Made by a program: the position numbers and the translations under genes | Part shown: piece by piece, positions 32,857 to 42,619 of the stretch | How the letters are laid out: every line of letters begins with the position of its first letter | How positions within the stretch are numbered: position 1 is the first letter of the stretch | Assembly (NCBI GenBank): GCA_902762805.1 | Contig: CACWPQ010000002.1 | Span: forward strand, 1 to 64,000 | Reading direction: 5' to 3' | DNA from: an uncultured Bacteroidota bacterium | GTDB lineage: Bacteria; Bacteroidota; Bacteroidia; Bacteroidales; P3 | Length of the DNA: 64,000 bases | The notes under the pieces: generated by a model | Told to the model about the DNA's origin: nothing | What the model saw: the letters and a program-made list of their open reading frames with translations, nothing else | The model's database searches: none

Positions 32857-33121
32857 ATCTCAATAATTGTTTCCGGGGTGCAAAGATACGGGTTTTATTT
32901 CAAATGTCAAAATTACAGACTAACGCATTTGCGTATTTACGAATTAGTACATTAACATATTGTCCTTATGCGATTTTTAATTCTCATACCATCTTGTTTT
33001 ATCCCTTATTGCTTGAAGTCCAAAAACTGGGGATGAGTCGCTTACTATCTACCTGTTATTGGCGTGAAACTAATTCTGTGTCCAGTTTGACACAATAGAT
33101 TAGAAAGGTATTATTATGCAA
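32857..33121. other. Gene-free AT-rich gap at the edge of the island
   Basis: Holds the promoter of the remnant gene and an octamer array (CGCATTTG, CGTATTTA, CGAATTAG, TACATTAA at 32925-32957). No credible ORF. This marks the sharp change from GC-rich to AT-rich DNA. Confidence 0.6.
32881..32911 (-). promoter_or_regulatory. Consensus promoter of the AlbA_2 remnant
   Basis: On the minus strand: TTTG (32908-32911), exactly 19 bases, TATCTTTG (32881-32888). It matches the Bacteroidetes consensus perfectly although the gene it serves is broken. Confidence 0.8.
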
Positions 33122-36100
33122 TTATTCTTTCTCCTTTGTACTTTCAAATCTTACGCCTACTGATAATGCAAATTGTTTCAAATTTGGATTGTCTTTTACA
33201 TTTACAATATTCTTTAATGCTTGTTTAAAATCATTTGAAGCATCACCTGCACTATTGATTAACGATATGTAGTAATCTTGATTTTCTATCAAAAGTGCTT
33301 GGCATTCTTCGTTGTTGATAATTGGTTTCAATATCTTATCGACTGCATCACTGGCCCGATCTTCAAGTCTACCCTGAGTTCTAAACCATTTTTCAAAAAA
33401 CTTAAACCTCTCTACTGTAATGTTCATTTTACCATTGCAAATGTCATTTCGAACGTCTGAAATAGTGGAATATATATTACTATTGTCAAGGAAATCGATG
33501 ATCTTGGAAAATTCGTCGGGTAGAGGTAACGATTGTTCATTTTTGCCAACATCAGAAAGTATCTTTTTTGCAAAATCCGAGACGTTTTCTGGTTGAGGAT
33601 GCATATACCCTGTTCCAGCCAAAGCATTGATAGCCTTGTGCCAATAATTAGTGGCATGTGCATTTCGTTGTGCATACAAATCATCAGCTTTAATCATGGA
33701 GATGGCTTCAACCGCAATTATATTTATTTTATCAGTCAATGAATTCTTATAGCGAACCGATAATTCATAGAATGATGCATCTTTAATAATACTATGGATG
33801 TTTTCTTTAGTTATTGCACCATCAACAAAATCACTCCAGCCTGAAAGATGATTTATTAACTCTTCGTCAGTCACACCTATTTTATCTCTTATTTGAAAAT
33901 AATGAGGGAGGATTGATTCTATTGAAAGGTGCTCGCCTAGCCCATGTTGAACCATATATTTCAATACAGAGTTCAGTAGAGGGTCGCCCCAACTTATATT
34001 ATTTATGAGAAGCTCATCGTATTTTGCATAGTAGTCTATATTTTCAGCAATGTCTGGAATATAAGATTTGTCTACAGATGGAACCTGTTGCCCTTGAACC
34101 AATCTCATAGCAACAACATCTGTATATCCATTCTGTTTTGGATCTATTTTTTGTATTATTGAAGCTATCGTTTGGGGTGCGAGGCTTTTCTTCAATGGAG
34201 TGTCTTTTGATAAAGTTTTGTAAATTGAGAACACTTCGCCAACATTTAACTCATCAATATCATTTTTTTCAACACATTCTTCTATTTCATTTAATAGTTT
34301 GGGGAACTTATAATGTGTATCTTCGTTAATTATGGCAATAATATCGGAACATGAAAACCCGTCACTGTTCAATTTCTCTGACAAGTATATATCTAACGCA
34401 TCAGAATCAGTAATAACCTGATATTTCCCATATTGTTCATTGGCTGCCCTCAAGTAGTCAACAAAGAATTCGGGAGTGACAGTCTTGTTTTGTATTGTTA
34501 GCTGACATGAAATATTATTGTTGCGCAAAAATGCCTCTAGCTTACTTAATGAAATATAATACTTGTCTCCTTTGATTTCTGTATGGTTGTAAATCTTTTG
34601 GTAGAAAGTATTGACAATGTTGTTAATGAAAGATAGGTCTTTTATTTTAGAAAGAAGGATTTGGTATTCTTTGGTAAAATCTTGTTCGTTTAGAGGAAGC
34701 TGCAACTTTTTTTGGGCGACTTTTCTCCAAATCTTCTGTATTTGAGCATTGTCTTTGTCGAGAGAACCTAAACAATTGATTATATTGTCAACAGGAATGT
34801 CATCTCGATTGAGTGCCACTTCCTCCAATACTGTATCAAAAGAGATATTGGATTCCGAGTATATGTTTATATCATATCCTTCATTCCCGGCGATACAATT
34901 CTCAATATACTTTGTTAAAGGAATTTGGCTTGCAAGTTTTACATCAACGCCATATACAAGTGCCGAAATTTCCCGTTGCATCAGAATGTCATTATCGATG
35001 ATTGATTTTATTTTTTCAAGATACTCTCCAGACAATATTTGCTTTATTGGGTTATCTAATATCTCATCTTGGAACAACAAATAGACAGCCATATTAATAA
35101 GAGAAACATCATTGCCACGCTCTTGTTTCAAAGCCACCAGCGCATTAATAAACATGATTGTTTCCCGGACATTCGCATCGGCTTTTACCATTCTGAAGAG
35201 TCTATTTATTGATTCTTTGGAATCATCAGCCGTATTTCCAAATGCCTCAACAAACAGTTTGTCAAATATAATACGATAATCTGTAATGACCGGTGGTGCA
35301 ACCCTATATACAATGGGGAAAGTCTTGTTAATAAATAATTTCGTTAATTCTGTTGCTTCTGGTGAACCTTCATTTCCGAATGCACAGGCCAAATGTTTTT
35401 TGTCGAAAGGTATTATTGCCCAAATGTTTTCAAATCCATCATCAGCAAAGAAGGTATGAATAGAAGACCATAACTCTTTTACTTTTCCCGCCGGCAAGCG
35501 ATCCATATTATCAAATACAAGCACTAACCGAGGTTTCTTCTCTTTCCCGATATAATCTGATATATCACCCATCCAAGCCTTGAATTCTGTGACTGTAGGT
35601 TCTTCCTCGCTTAATGTTTCATAACAAATATCATTTTCAATCTTATCATTATATATTGCCAGAAGGTAACTTAACCCATATTTATGGTTTTTCCTGTATG
35701 CGCAACCCCATACACTTAATCCTACAATAACCGGGAGAGCAGAAATCAAAATGGATAAAAATGACAACCAAAAACCACTACAAATTGGCCTAATTGTATA
35801 TGCGATGTAAGTAAAAATAGGTGTCAGTATTGCCACTAAAGCTGCAGCAGCCATACCATTATTGATTTTAGGGTACTTCTCAGTAACCGTTTCCGTTTTT
35901 CTGGCTAATAGCAGTTTTAGTTTATCGGGCCAAGAAACAGATTTCTTACCTCCTCCTTTTACTTTTATCGTAGTCATTCCCTCCAGGAAACCATCTTCTA
36001 TCAATTTATCCGTTAGCAATTCCAGAATAGAACGCCGTTGCAAGTCTTCCTGGTGTCCCCATGCGTCGTATTCAAAGAAATAGTATTTTCCCGATAACTC

Positions 36101-36313
36101 TTTTTCTAACAACCTAACCACATTTGTTTTCCCTGCACCCCATTCTCCTTGAATTCCAATAATCTTTGGCAAAGCCACCTCTTTTGGCAATGCATCATTA
36201 TTGACAATCTGTTGGGCGATTGCCTTTGCCAGTTTTGTCTGGGATGCCCCCTCGAACTTGTCTAACCCATTAGGTCTATTTTGAATAAACCTTGGAAATT
36301 CGTTATTTGCCAT
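33122..36313 (-). CDS. KAP family P-loop NTPase, membrane-embedded
   Basis: This 1063-residue protein has a Walker A motif GEWGAGKT at residues 56-63, two membrane helices inserted between the Walker motifs (about 156-175 and 183-203), and a Walker B segment LVLVFDNMDR at 263-272. This layout defines the KAP family, in which the membrane-embedded insert keeps the NTPase on the inner membrane; several KAP members act in phage defence. The remaining 750 residues are helical with no domain I can name. The gene is markedly AT-rich. It is the last of four same-strand genes after DUF2971, mod and res, 29 bases behind res, so probably one operon. Confidence 0.9.
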   Translation of the reverse strand: MANNEFPRFIQNRPNGLDKFEGASQTKLAKAIAQQIVNNDALPKEVALPKIIGIQGEWGAGKTNVVRLLEKELSGKYYFFEYDAWGHQEDLQRRSILELLTDKLIEDGFLEGMTTIKVKGGGKKSVSWPDKLKLLLARKTETVTEKYPKINNGMAAAALVAILTPIFTYIAYTIRPICSGFWLSFLSILISALPVIVGLSVWGCAYRKNHKYGLSYLLAIYNDKIENDICYETLSEEEPTVTEFKAWMGDISDYIGKEKKPRLVLVFDNMDRLPAGKVKELWSSIHTFFADDGFENIWAIIPFDKKHLACAFGNEGSPEATELTKLFINKTFPIVYRVAPPVITDYRIIFDKLFVEAFGNTADDSKESINRLFRMVKADANVRETIMFINALVALKQERGNDVSLINMAVYLLFQDEILDNPIKQILSGEYLEKIKSIIDNDILMQREISALVYGVDVKLASQIPLTKYIENCIAGNEGYDINIYSESNISFDTVLEEVALNRDDIPVDNIINCLGSLDKDNAQIQKIWRKVAQKKLQLPLNEQDFTKEYQILLSKIKDLSFINNIVNTFYQKIYNHTEIKGDKYYISLSKLEAFLRNNNISCQLTIQNKTVTPEFFVDYLRAANEQYGKYQVITDSDALDIYLSEKLNSDGFSCSDIIAIINEDTHYKFPKLLNEIEECVEKNDIDELNVGEVFSIYKTLSKDTPLKKSLAPQTIASIIQKIDPKQNGYTDVVAMRLVQGQQVPSVDKSYIPDIAENIDYYAKYDELLINNISWGDPLLNSVLKYMVQHGLGEHLSIESILPHYFQIRDKIGVTDEELINHLSGWSDFVDGAITKENIHSIIKDASFYELSVRYKNSLTDKINIIAVEAISMIKADDLYAQRNAHATNYWHKAINALAGTGYMHPQPENVSDFAKKILSDVGKNEQSLPLPDEFSKIIDFLDNSNIYSTISDVRNDICNGKMNITVERFKFFEKWFRTQGRLEDRASDAVDKILKPIINNEECQALLIENQDYYISLINSAGDASNDFKQALKNIVNVKDNPNLKQFALSVGVRFESTKEKE

Positions 36314-36342
36314 AAGTTATCCTTTCTTTTTTTCCTATTATT

Positions 36343-39000
36343 TTACAACTCATTCAGATATTGTAGTAGCTGCTTCACGGTGATGGCACCTTCAACCTCC
36401 TTTGTTTGGAATACCATAAAATAGTGGTATCTCTTTCCGGCGAGGTCAGCCCATTTGTTGCCGAGCCAGATTTTGTTCTTTGAATCTTCGTTCACCAAAT
36501 GGTCGCCCTTTGTTTCAACCAAAATAATATTTCCCGACTTCATGCTAACGATAAAGTCTGGATAGTGGTTGATGAATCCATTGATGCAAAACTCTTTCTT
36601 CTCTCGGTTACGATGCCAGAAAAGAACATTAGGATTGTCTGCAATGGCAGAAATGACATCATACTCAAAGTCATTGACAGTCTCTTCGGCAACATATAAC
36701 CCCTTGTCAATTCCTACCAGCTCACCTTTTGTCAAAGCAATTGTATCCAAGAAAGTATAATTGCTGTCAAGAATTATCCTCCCAGTATTCAACCACTGCA
36801 GGAACACTTGCTTCTGATAGTCTTTTAACAGATTCTCTATCTTATCTTGTATCGTATCACGCGTTAAATGAATGTTGTCTACAAGGCTAGATATTTCGTC
36901 CTCGTTAAGATTTGCGATTGCTTTTTCTACATATTTTTTGATTGCCGGTTCCGAAATATTGTCCATTTTTATCATGCTGGCTATCTGTCTGCTAAGCATG
37001 TCTTTTTGTACTGTTGCCGATTTATCCATATATTGTTGACGGATAAAGTCAATTGCTTGCTGATTACCTCGACGAACAGGAACATAGTCATCGCCCGAAG
37101 CTGCGACATCAATAGTTACACCTTGAGGGCGGAGAATAGTAAAATCTATTGTTGCATCCTTAGAGGGCAAATCAAATCCTTGGGTTAGCATCGATTTCTC
37201 CAAAGGTATCCATTCATCATCAGAGAAAATAGATGCTGCCGTCCTTGTATAAAAGATAGGAAGGTTTATTCCTGCTGCAACCTCCTTGTAATCTTCGTTG
37301 ATAGGGTAGTACATTTCTTTCGGTGTTATTGCCGCAAGAGGATCAAGTTCTCCACTATTGGTCTGTTCCTCGATTTGTTTGTTGTATTCCTCGCTTATTT
37401 GCTCTGCCTGTTTCTGCAAGTTCTGGATATCCAAGCTCTGTGAAGGACTCTCTAATTGTTCCTTGATTGCAGACGTCTCTTCAGCTGTCAAGTCGATGCC
37501 GTTATCCGTTGCATCCTCTTCATTTGTCTGTTTGGGAGCGTCGAACAGTCCTGGTATGGTTACAGGTGCCTTGGCAGTCTCTTGCGTGGTAGTAGGGCTT
37601 GCTTCCCGAAAATCTTTTTTGCTAAAACCTGCTTTTTGCAAAGACATTATTATTTTCTCTACCGTCTCCCTGAAGTCATTGCTACTTGTAAACACGTAAG
37701 AAAGATTCAGCAATTGGTTTTGGTGTTGTGTTGTATAGGGTTGGCGAAGGATGCGTCCCAATATCTGTTCCACATCCACACGGCTTGTTTTGTTTGCCAA
37801 AGTGGCCAATATGTAAGCGAACGGACAATCCCATCCCTCTTTCAAAGCGTTCACGGTTATGATATACCTTACCTCACAGTTCCGGCTCATCAAATCAACA
37901 CCTTTCAACTCATCTTTATTGGCTGTCTTGATTTTGATTTGATTTTCTGGGATACCAAAGCTGATAAGATTGGCCTTTATCTTGTCAAAGGTGATGTTAT
38001 CGTTATCGGTTTTCGGTTGTGCCTGAAACAAGACAATTGGACGGATATACCGACCGCCTTGCTTTTCCATCGCAATGGAATGTTGCTCCAGGCTGTTACG
38101 CATACGGATGGCATTCACAAGTACATCCTTCGGAGTGTTGCGGTTTTCCACTATGACAGGCAATTTCACCATATTCTCACGCTTAAGCTGCATAGCATCG
38201 ACGAAAGAAATAATGTTGCTATTGTCGCGAGGTGTGGCTGTGAGCTCCAGAATAAACCGAGGGCTGAGGTTATTGAGCAATTCCACCCTCAAATCGGCTT
38301 TGAAGTTGTGGCTTTCATCAACTATTACCAAGGGATTCTGTTGAGCAATTACTTGAATTAATGCCGTAGGGTCTGCACCGTCAATCAATTGTTCGGGATG
38401 GGTGTAATGGTGTGTATGCTCCAAGAAGTTTCCGTTTTCACGGAAAGCTCGTGGCTTCAGCTGCTCGGCACCCTTGTTTTTCTTAACACGAATTGATTCA
38501 ATGAAAGACTGTGCACTCAAAACAAATATTGTCAGATTGTCGTGCATCTGAACAGGACTAATCCCCTGTCCCATCAAAGCGGCTTCTTTGTCAACCACCA
38601 CAACACGATGTGCAAACAATGCATCGATTGTCTGCCTGTAGGGGTGAGAAACGTCTTGTAGTTTCTCCAAGGTCTGTTTTAATATCGTATCACTGGGTAC
38701 AAACCAAGCTACAACTTTATTGAGAGCATCCGTCTGCAACTTATCCATAATCCGTTTGATTGCGTTGCAGGCGATAAAGGTCTTACCTCCCGCCGTCGGC
38801 ACTTTCAGCGTAACACGGGGCACCCCATTCACACTATTGATATAGGGATGAAGATAGTTGTTCGAAAAGCTATTGACAGAAATTCCCCTTTCTGCCCAAT
38901 ATTTAGAATAGGCAACAGCAAGGCTGTTACTTTTGTTCAAAGTCTCGATATATTGCTCCAAATCACGGAGCGTCTGTTGTTGATATTCTTTTAGCTGCAT
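36343..39000 (-). CDS. Type III restriction enzyme, Res subunit
   Basis: The 885-residue protein is a superfamily 2 helicase-nuclease: Walker A VPTAGGKT (about residues 67-74), DEAD-like box DESH (228-231), motif III TATP, motif VI QILGRILRQP, and near the C-terminus a PD-(D/E)xK nuclease signature (YPDFIVS... VETKGDH, with ETKGDH at about 829-834). Type III Res uses ATP to communicate along DNA between two head-to-head unmethylated sites and cuts with Mod bound. The length is in the normal range. It starts 3 bases after the mod stop codon, so the two are probably translated together. Confidence 0.93.
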   Translation of the reverse strand: MQLKEYQQQTLRDLEQYIETLNKSNSLAVAYSKYWAERGISVNSFSNNYLHPYINSVNGVPRVTLKVPTAGGKTFIACNAIKRIMDKLQTDALNKVVAWFVPSDTILKQTLEKLQDVSHPYRQTIDALFAHRVVVVDKEAALMGQGISPVQMHDNLTIFVLSAQSFIESIRVKKNKGAEQLKPRAFRENGNFLEHTHHYTHPEQLIDGADPTALIQVIAQQNPLVIVDESHNFKADLRVELLNNLSPRFILELTATPRDNSNIISFVDAMQLKRENMVKLPVIVENRNTPKDVLVNAIRMRNSLEQHSIAMEKQGGRYIRPIVLFQAQPKTDNDNITFDKIKANLISFGIPENQIKIKTANKDELKGVDLMSRNCEVRYIITVNALKEGWDCPFAYILATLANKTSRVDVEQILGRILRQPYTTQHQNQLLNLSYVFTSSNDFRETVEKIIMSLQKAGFSKKDFREASPTTTQETAKAPVTIPGLFDAPKQTNEEDATDNGIDLTAEETSAIKEQLESPSQSLDIQNLQKQAEQISEEYNKQIEEQTNSGELDPLAAITPKEMYYPINEDYKEVAAGINLPIFYTRTAASIFSDDEWIPLEKSMLTQGFDLPSKDATIDFTILRPQGVTIDVAASGDDYVPVRRGNQQAIDFIRQQYMDKSATVQKDMLSRQIASMIKMDNISEPAIKKYVEKAIANLNEDEISSLVDNIHLTRDTIQDKIENLLKDYQKQVFLQWLNTGRIILDSNYTFLDTIALTKGELVGIDKGLYVAEETVNDFEYDVISAIADNPNVLFWHRNREKKEFCINGFINHYPDFIVSMKSGNIILVETKGDHLVNEDSKNKIWLGNKWADLAGKRYHYFMVFQTKEVEGAITVKQLLQYLNEL

Positions 39001-39003
39001 ACT

Positions 39004-40956
39004 TCAAAACCTATTGATATCACGAGGAATCTTCTTAAACGTAATATTCATTTGTGCCAACTGCTCACTACTGATAGAACACACGTCCGCATAGATTACA
39101 TAATGGTCGGCTTTCTTGGGAACAATATTTAGCGTGTCGTGCGATAATGTGGTCATCTCGTTAGGCTTGTAGTAGAAGAAATAACCTGTGCCATTGAGAT
39201 ACTCCAATAAATAAGGGTAGTCTTTCTCTTGCTTGCGTGTTAGATGTTCATGAGTCTCGGTATAATAGATATATTCTCGCATCTTTTCTACACCTACGCT
39301 CTCATTTATATTTCCATCCGTTTTGAACAATGGCTCTCCAAGTTCGTAATAGTCAAAAGCGCCACCTAATCCTTCCATTCGTTCCTTATAGACTTTTGTG
39401 CCTATTACCTTTAAGCAATTATCAGTAATCTGTGGCTTACTTATTTTATCATACTTATTTCTGTTCTCTTCTATTGTTTTTTCTGCTTGTTCAATTAAGC
39501 TCGCTCCTTGTGCAATATTCTTAAATGTTAGTTTCTTGGAAAAGATTTCTTCTTTTATTTCTCCGTCATACGAATAACCACCTATTACGCGTTTTACTCT
39601 TTCCGCGGTAATTGTATCTGCATAATTCATCATTTCAACCAGGATGAATTTTCTATTTCCTTCATCTTGATTGTTTAACATTAAAACCGCTTGACCTGTT
39701 GTACCAGAACCGGCAAAAGAGTCTAAGATGATATCGTCTTCTTTACTAATGGCTTGCAGTACTGAAACAATTAACTCTGGAGCCTTTGGGTAATCAAATT
39801 TCTTATCACTCTCGGGCAAAATTTCTTTAAGCGCATTCGTGCCTTTAACCGTATAAAAATCTTTTTCCGTCCAAATTGTGGGTATTGAACTGCCTTCTGT
39901 TTCGTTATCACCTAATATAAGGGTCGGTTTCCCCTCTTCTCGTCCAATAGCTTCTAGTAATCCTTTATTTATCTTTTTTATTAGACCCTCTGGTAAATAC
40001 TGAATACTGAATGAATTTGGATGTCCATCCACTTTATTCTTTATGACTTTTATATAACCTTTTTCCCAATCATTTTTAACGCGACTCGGTATTTGACGCC
40101 AAACACATTCTTTCCCCTTACTAGTGATTGGCCATACCGCAATAGTACCTTTTGGCGCTATAGAATAATCGTATACGAAATCTTCTTTTTTGCCTTTATA
40201 AATACCCTCATCTATTAAATCCTGTAAGGACTTCCCCACACCAACAAGAGATTCGGAAATTGGGTCAATAAAAATGGGGTAGGCTTGGTTGGGACGATTG
40301 ATCTTATTGAAAGTACTAAGCGTGAGTCCCTCAAAAGGTCTCCGAGGGGTTCCGCCACAAAAATCCAATAAGTTTGGCTCAAAGTCTTTATTTACGATAA
40401 AAACCAAATATTCGTGGAGATAATTGAATCCACCGGAGGGTTTCCCACCTGACGTTTGAACTGTAACGGGAATGACTTGTTTGTTAGAAAATATCTCACG
40501 GCAAATGCATAACAGTGTATGTAATTCATGGTAACTAATGCTTATCACTAATGATGCATTTCTTGACATAAGGCGTTCTATCAACCTTAGTCGAGGAACA
40601 ATCATACATGCCCATTTATCGTGCCGTGTCAAATCTTCTCCTTCAATTCCAACTACTTCTCCAAGCCATTTGCGGATATGCGGGTCATTTACATTGTCAT
40701 TATACACCCACCCTTCATTGCCAGTATTGTATGGAGGATCTATATAAACGCAGTCAATCTTCCCTTCATATTCTGGCAACAAGGCTTTCAATGCTTCAAG
40801 ATTGTCTCCGTGAATTATTTTATTACCGCTATGAGTTTCGGACGTATCATTAGGATTATCACCACGAAACCCATATTTATGTTCCAACACACGGAAAGGC
40901 ACTTCCGTATGATGGTTGATGACCTTGTCTTTTCCTATCCAGTTCAGAGTGGGCAT
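39004..40956 (-). CDS. Type III restriction-modification methyltransferase, Mod subunit
   Basis: The 650-residue protein has the beta-class order of N6-adenine methyltransferase motifs: catalytic DPPYNTG at residues 73-79, and the AdoMet-binding FAGSGTTG at 414-421. The long stretch between them holds the target-recognition region, which decides the site. The motif usually written SIDDNE in Mod proteins reads SISYHE here (139-144). It pairs with the Res gene just downstream. It follows DUF2971 after 6 bases. Confidence 0.93.
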   Translation of the reverse strand: MPTLNWIGKDKVINHHTEVPFRVLEHKYGFRGDNPNDTSETHSGNKIIHGDNLEALKALLPEYEGKIDCVYIDPPYNTGNEGWVYNDNVNDPHIRKWLGEVVGIEGEDLTRHDKWACMIVPRLRLIERLMSRNASLVISISYHELHTLLCICREIFSNKQVIPVTVQTSGGKPSGGFNYLHEYLVFIVNKDFEPNLLDFCGGTPRRPFEGLTLSTFNKINRPNQAYPIFIDPISESLVGVGKSLQDLIDEGIYKGKKEDFVYDYSIAPKGTIAVWPITSKGKECVWRQIPSRVKNDWEKGYIKVIKNKVDGHPNSFSIQYLPEGLIKKINKGLLEAIGREEGKPTLILGDNETEGSSIPTIWTEKDFYTVKGTNALKEILPESDKKFDYPKAPELIVSVLQAISKEDDIILDSFAGSGTTGQAVLMLNNQDEGNRKFILVEMMNYADTITAERVKRVIGGYSYDGEIKEEIFSKKLTFKNIAQGASLIEQAEKTIEENRNKYDKISKPQITDNCLKVIGTKVYKERMEGLGGAFDYYELGEPLFKTDGNINESVGVEKMREYIYYTETHEHLTRKQEKDYPYLLEYLNGTGYFFYYKPNEMTTLSHDTLNIVPKKADHYVIYADVCSISSEQLAQMNITFKKIPRDINRF

Positions 40957-40962
40957 GTTTTT

Positions 40963-41781
40963 CTATATTTGTTCTTCCTTCAGCCGAAAGGCTTCGGGAT
41001 CAATTGTCATTTGGTATATTTTGATGTCGGGGTTGCACTTGCGGGCAGCCTCGATTATTTTTTCTTTAGTTTCCTCGTTCTTCTTGTTTAGGTTTACGCC
41101 CAAGTAGACAGATTCAAAGCACTCGCCACCGATGTCAAGAAATGCACGGACTTCTTTCCAATCCATATATGACTCTTCCTTCTTCTTTTGAAATATGCGA
41201 GTAAGTTTTGTGCAAAAGGATGGGTCCTCCTCATATTGTCCGGGTAACAGGCGCATATACATTGACGAAGGGTCGTATGTTATGAGACGTACTTCCTGCT
41301 CGTGTTGCCACTCTTTGGCTTTGGTGGCGAAATGGTAACGGAGAAAATCAATAGGTTCATTCATCGGAGCCGGGTCGTTGACTACATCCCTATAAACCAC
41401 CTCCATTTCTGGGCATCCAAGAAAGAGACCCATCATACGGTTTAGATACTTCCTCGTTTTCTCCATATCCAAACCGATGCAAATACCCTGATGTTTGTTG
41501 TAATAGCTCCACATCAAAATGGAGTCGTAAATTTTCGAAAGGCTACAAATATAAGTTTTGTCTCTCCGTTGTAAGCCTTTGTTGTATTCTAACCATGAAA
41601 CAGTTTCGGGTGGCAAGCCCTTATAAGGTGTTGACATTCCCCTTGAAAAATGAATATATGCAGGATGGCAGTCGAATGGGTCGTTCAACTGTGTGGCGTT
41701 GGTGAACATTAATGTGCTATGGTCTAACATATTCAACCCACCACTCGCGTCAAGATATTTATATAACCTGTCGTTGCACAT
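40963..41781 (-). CDS. DUF2971 family protein
   Basis: The 272-residue protein starts LYKYLDASGGLNMLDHSTLM followed by FTNATQLNDPFD, then has ICSLSKIYDSILMWSYYNKH and GICIGLDM, the characteristic DUF2971 pattern (a small cytoplasmic fold seen near restriction systems and other defence genes). Function not established. It is the first gene of the island operon, with a perfect promoter upstream, then mod after a 6-base gap. Confidence 0.88.
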   Translation of the reverse strand: MCNDRLYKYLDASGGLNMLDHSTLMFTNATQLNDPFDCHPAYIHFSRGMSTPYKGLPPETVSWLEYNKGLQRRDKTYICSLSKIYDSILMWSYYNKHQGICIGLDMEKTRKYLNRMMGLFLGCPEMEVVYRDVVNDPAPMNEPIDFLRYHFATKAKEWQHEQEVRLITYDPSSMYMRLLPGQYEEDPSFCTKLTRIFQKKKEESYMDWKEVRAFLDIGGECFESVYLGVNLNKKNEETKEKIIEAARKCNPDIKIYQMTIDPEAFRLKEEQI

Positions 41782-41799
41782 ATCTTATTTTTCAAACTG

Positions 41800-41830
41800 C
41801 AAAGATACTTATTTTTTCTTGAATGGCAAA
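41800..41830 (-). promoter_or_regulatory. Promoter of the DUF2971-mod-res-KAP operon
   Basis: Minus strand: TTTG (41827-41830), exactly 19 bases, TATCTTTG (41800-41807): a perfect Bacteroidetes consensus, 19 bases before the DUF2971 start. No other strong promoter is seen within the four genes. Confidence 0.85.
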
Positions 41831-41887
41831 ATGTATTTTAAACAGCTTTTAAACACACAATCTAAATCGCCACCACGTTGGTTGGCA

Positions 41888-42598
41888 TTAGACGCTAACA
41901 GTGGCAATAAAGAGTGAGGGGGCGACGCGGCGGTTGATGTTGCGGTGCTGCCGGTTGGATTTCTTCTCGTCGGCGGAGAGGGTGGGTATGAAAGCGGTGC
42001 CAGCGGCTTCGACGATGGCGTAGAGGTGGAAGGTTACGGGTTGGCCGTTTGCGACTTCGCCGCTCACGTCGGGGAGGTCGAAGGCGGCGCGCCCGGAATG
42101 GCGCTCGACGCTGGCCATGAGCACGCAGACGTCAGCATCGGGAGAGACGGCATAGATGTGCACGATGTCGTCGGGACGGGCATTGTCGTGCAGGTTGGGG
42201 AGGAAGGTGAGGTCGACATGGAGGCCGTCGGTACGGATGCCGTTGGCGTAGACGGCAGGCAGCGGGCCACGGGCAAGGATCAGGGCGGGGTAGTCGATGT
42301 GGACCTGGCCGTCGCTGTAGACGAAATTGTCTTTGTTGAGGCGCGAGAAGTAATTGGCTTCGGTGAGTCCTTGGGCATGGGCTTCCTTGGTGAGGCCGCG
42401 CTGGAGGATGGTGCCGAAGAGGGAGGCGGCATGCTGGCGCGCCTTGAAGAGGGCTCGCTGGCGCAGCTGGGCCTCGGACTTGCGGTCGTTGTATTCCGCC
42501 GGCAGCTGGCGCGAATAGGTCTTGCCGAAGCGGGTGTAGTGTATGACGCGGCCGACGGTGCCGGTGTATTCGATGACGGATGGTTTGACTTTTGCCAT
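41888..42598 (-). CDS. DUF6266 family protein, copy 2
   Basis: The 236-residue protein begins MAKVKPSVIEYTGTVGRVIH and continues YNDRKSEAQLRQRALFKAR, then NYFSRLNKDNF and IDYPALILARGPLPA, parallel to the copy at 24200 (INDRKSAAQLEQRSRFK, IDYPSLQFSRGSL). ATG 42598 gives the family N-terminus; a longer start at 42619 is possible. The role of DUF6266 is unknown to me. It forms the right edge of the acquired island. Confidence 0.8.
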   Translation of the reverse strand: MAKVKPSVIEYTGTVGRVIHYTRFGKTYSRQLPAEYNDRKSEAQLRQRALFKARQHAASLFGTILQRGLTKEAHAQGLTEANYFSRLNKDNFVYSDGQVHIDYPALILARGPLPAVYANGIRTDGLHVDLTFLPNLHDNARPDDIVHIYAVSPDADVCVLMASVERHSGRAAFDLPDVSGEVANGQPVTFHLYAIVEAAGTAFIPTLSADEKKSNRQHRNINRRVAPSLFIATVSV

Positions 42599-42619
42599 GG
42601 TGTGTCGTTTTTGGTGCAC

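Noticed and set aside
33122..41781. Prophage
   Set aside because: No structural, integrase or lysis genes; the content is restriction and NTPase genes.
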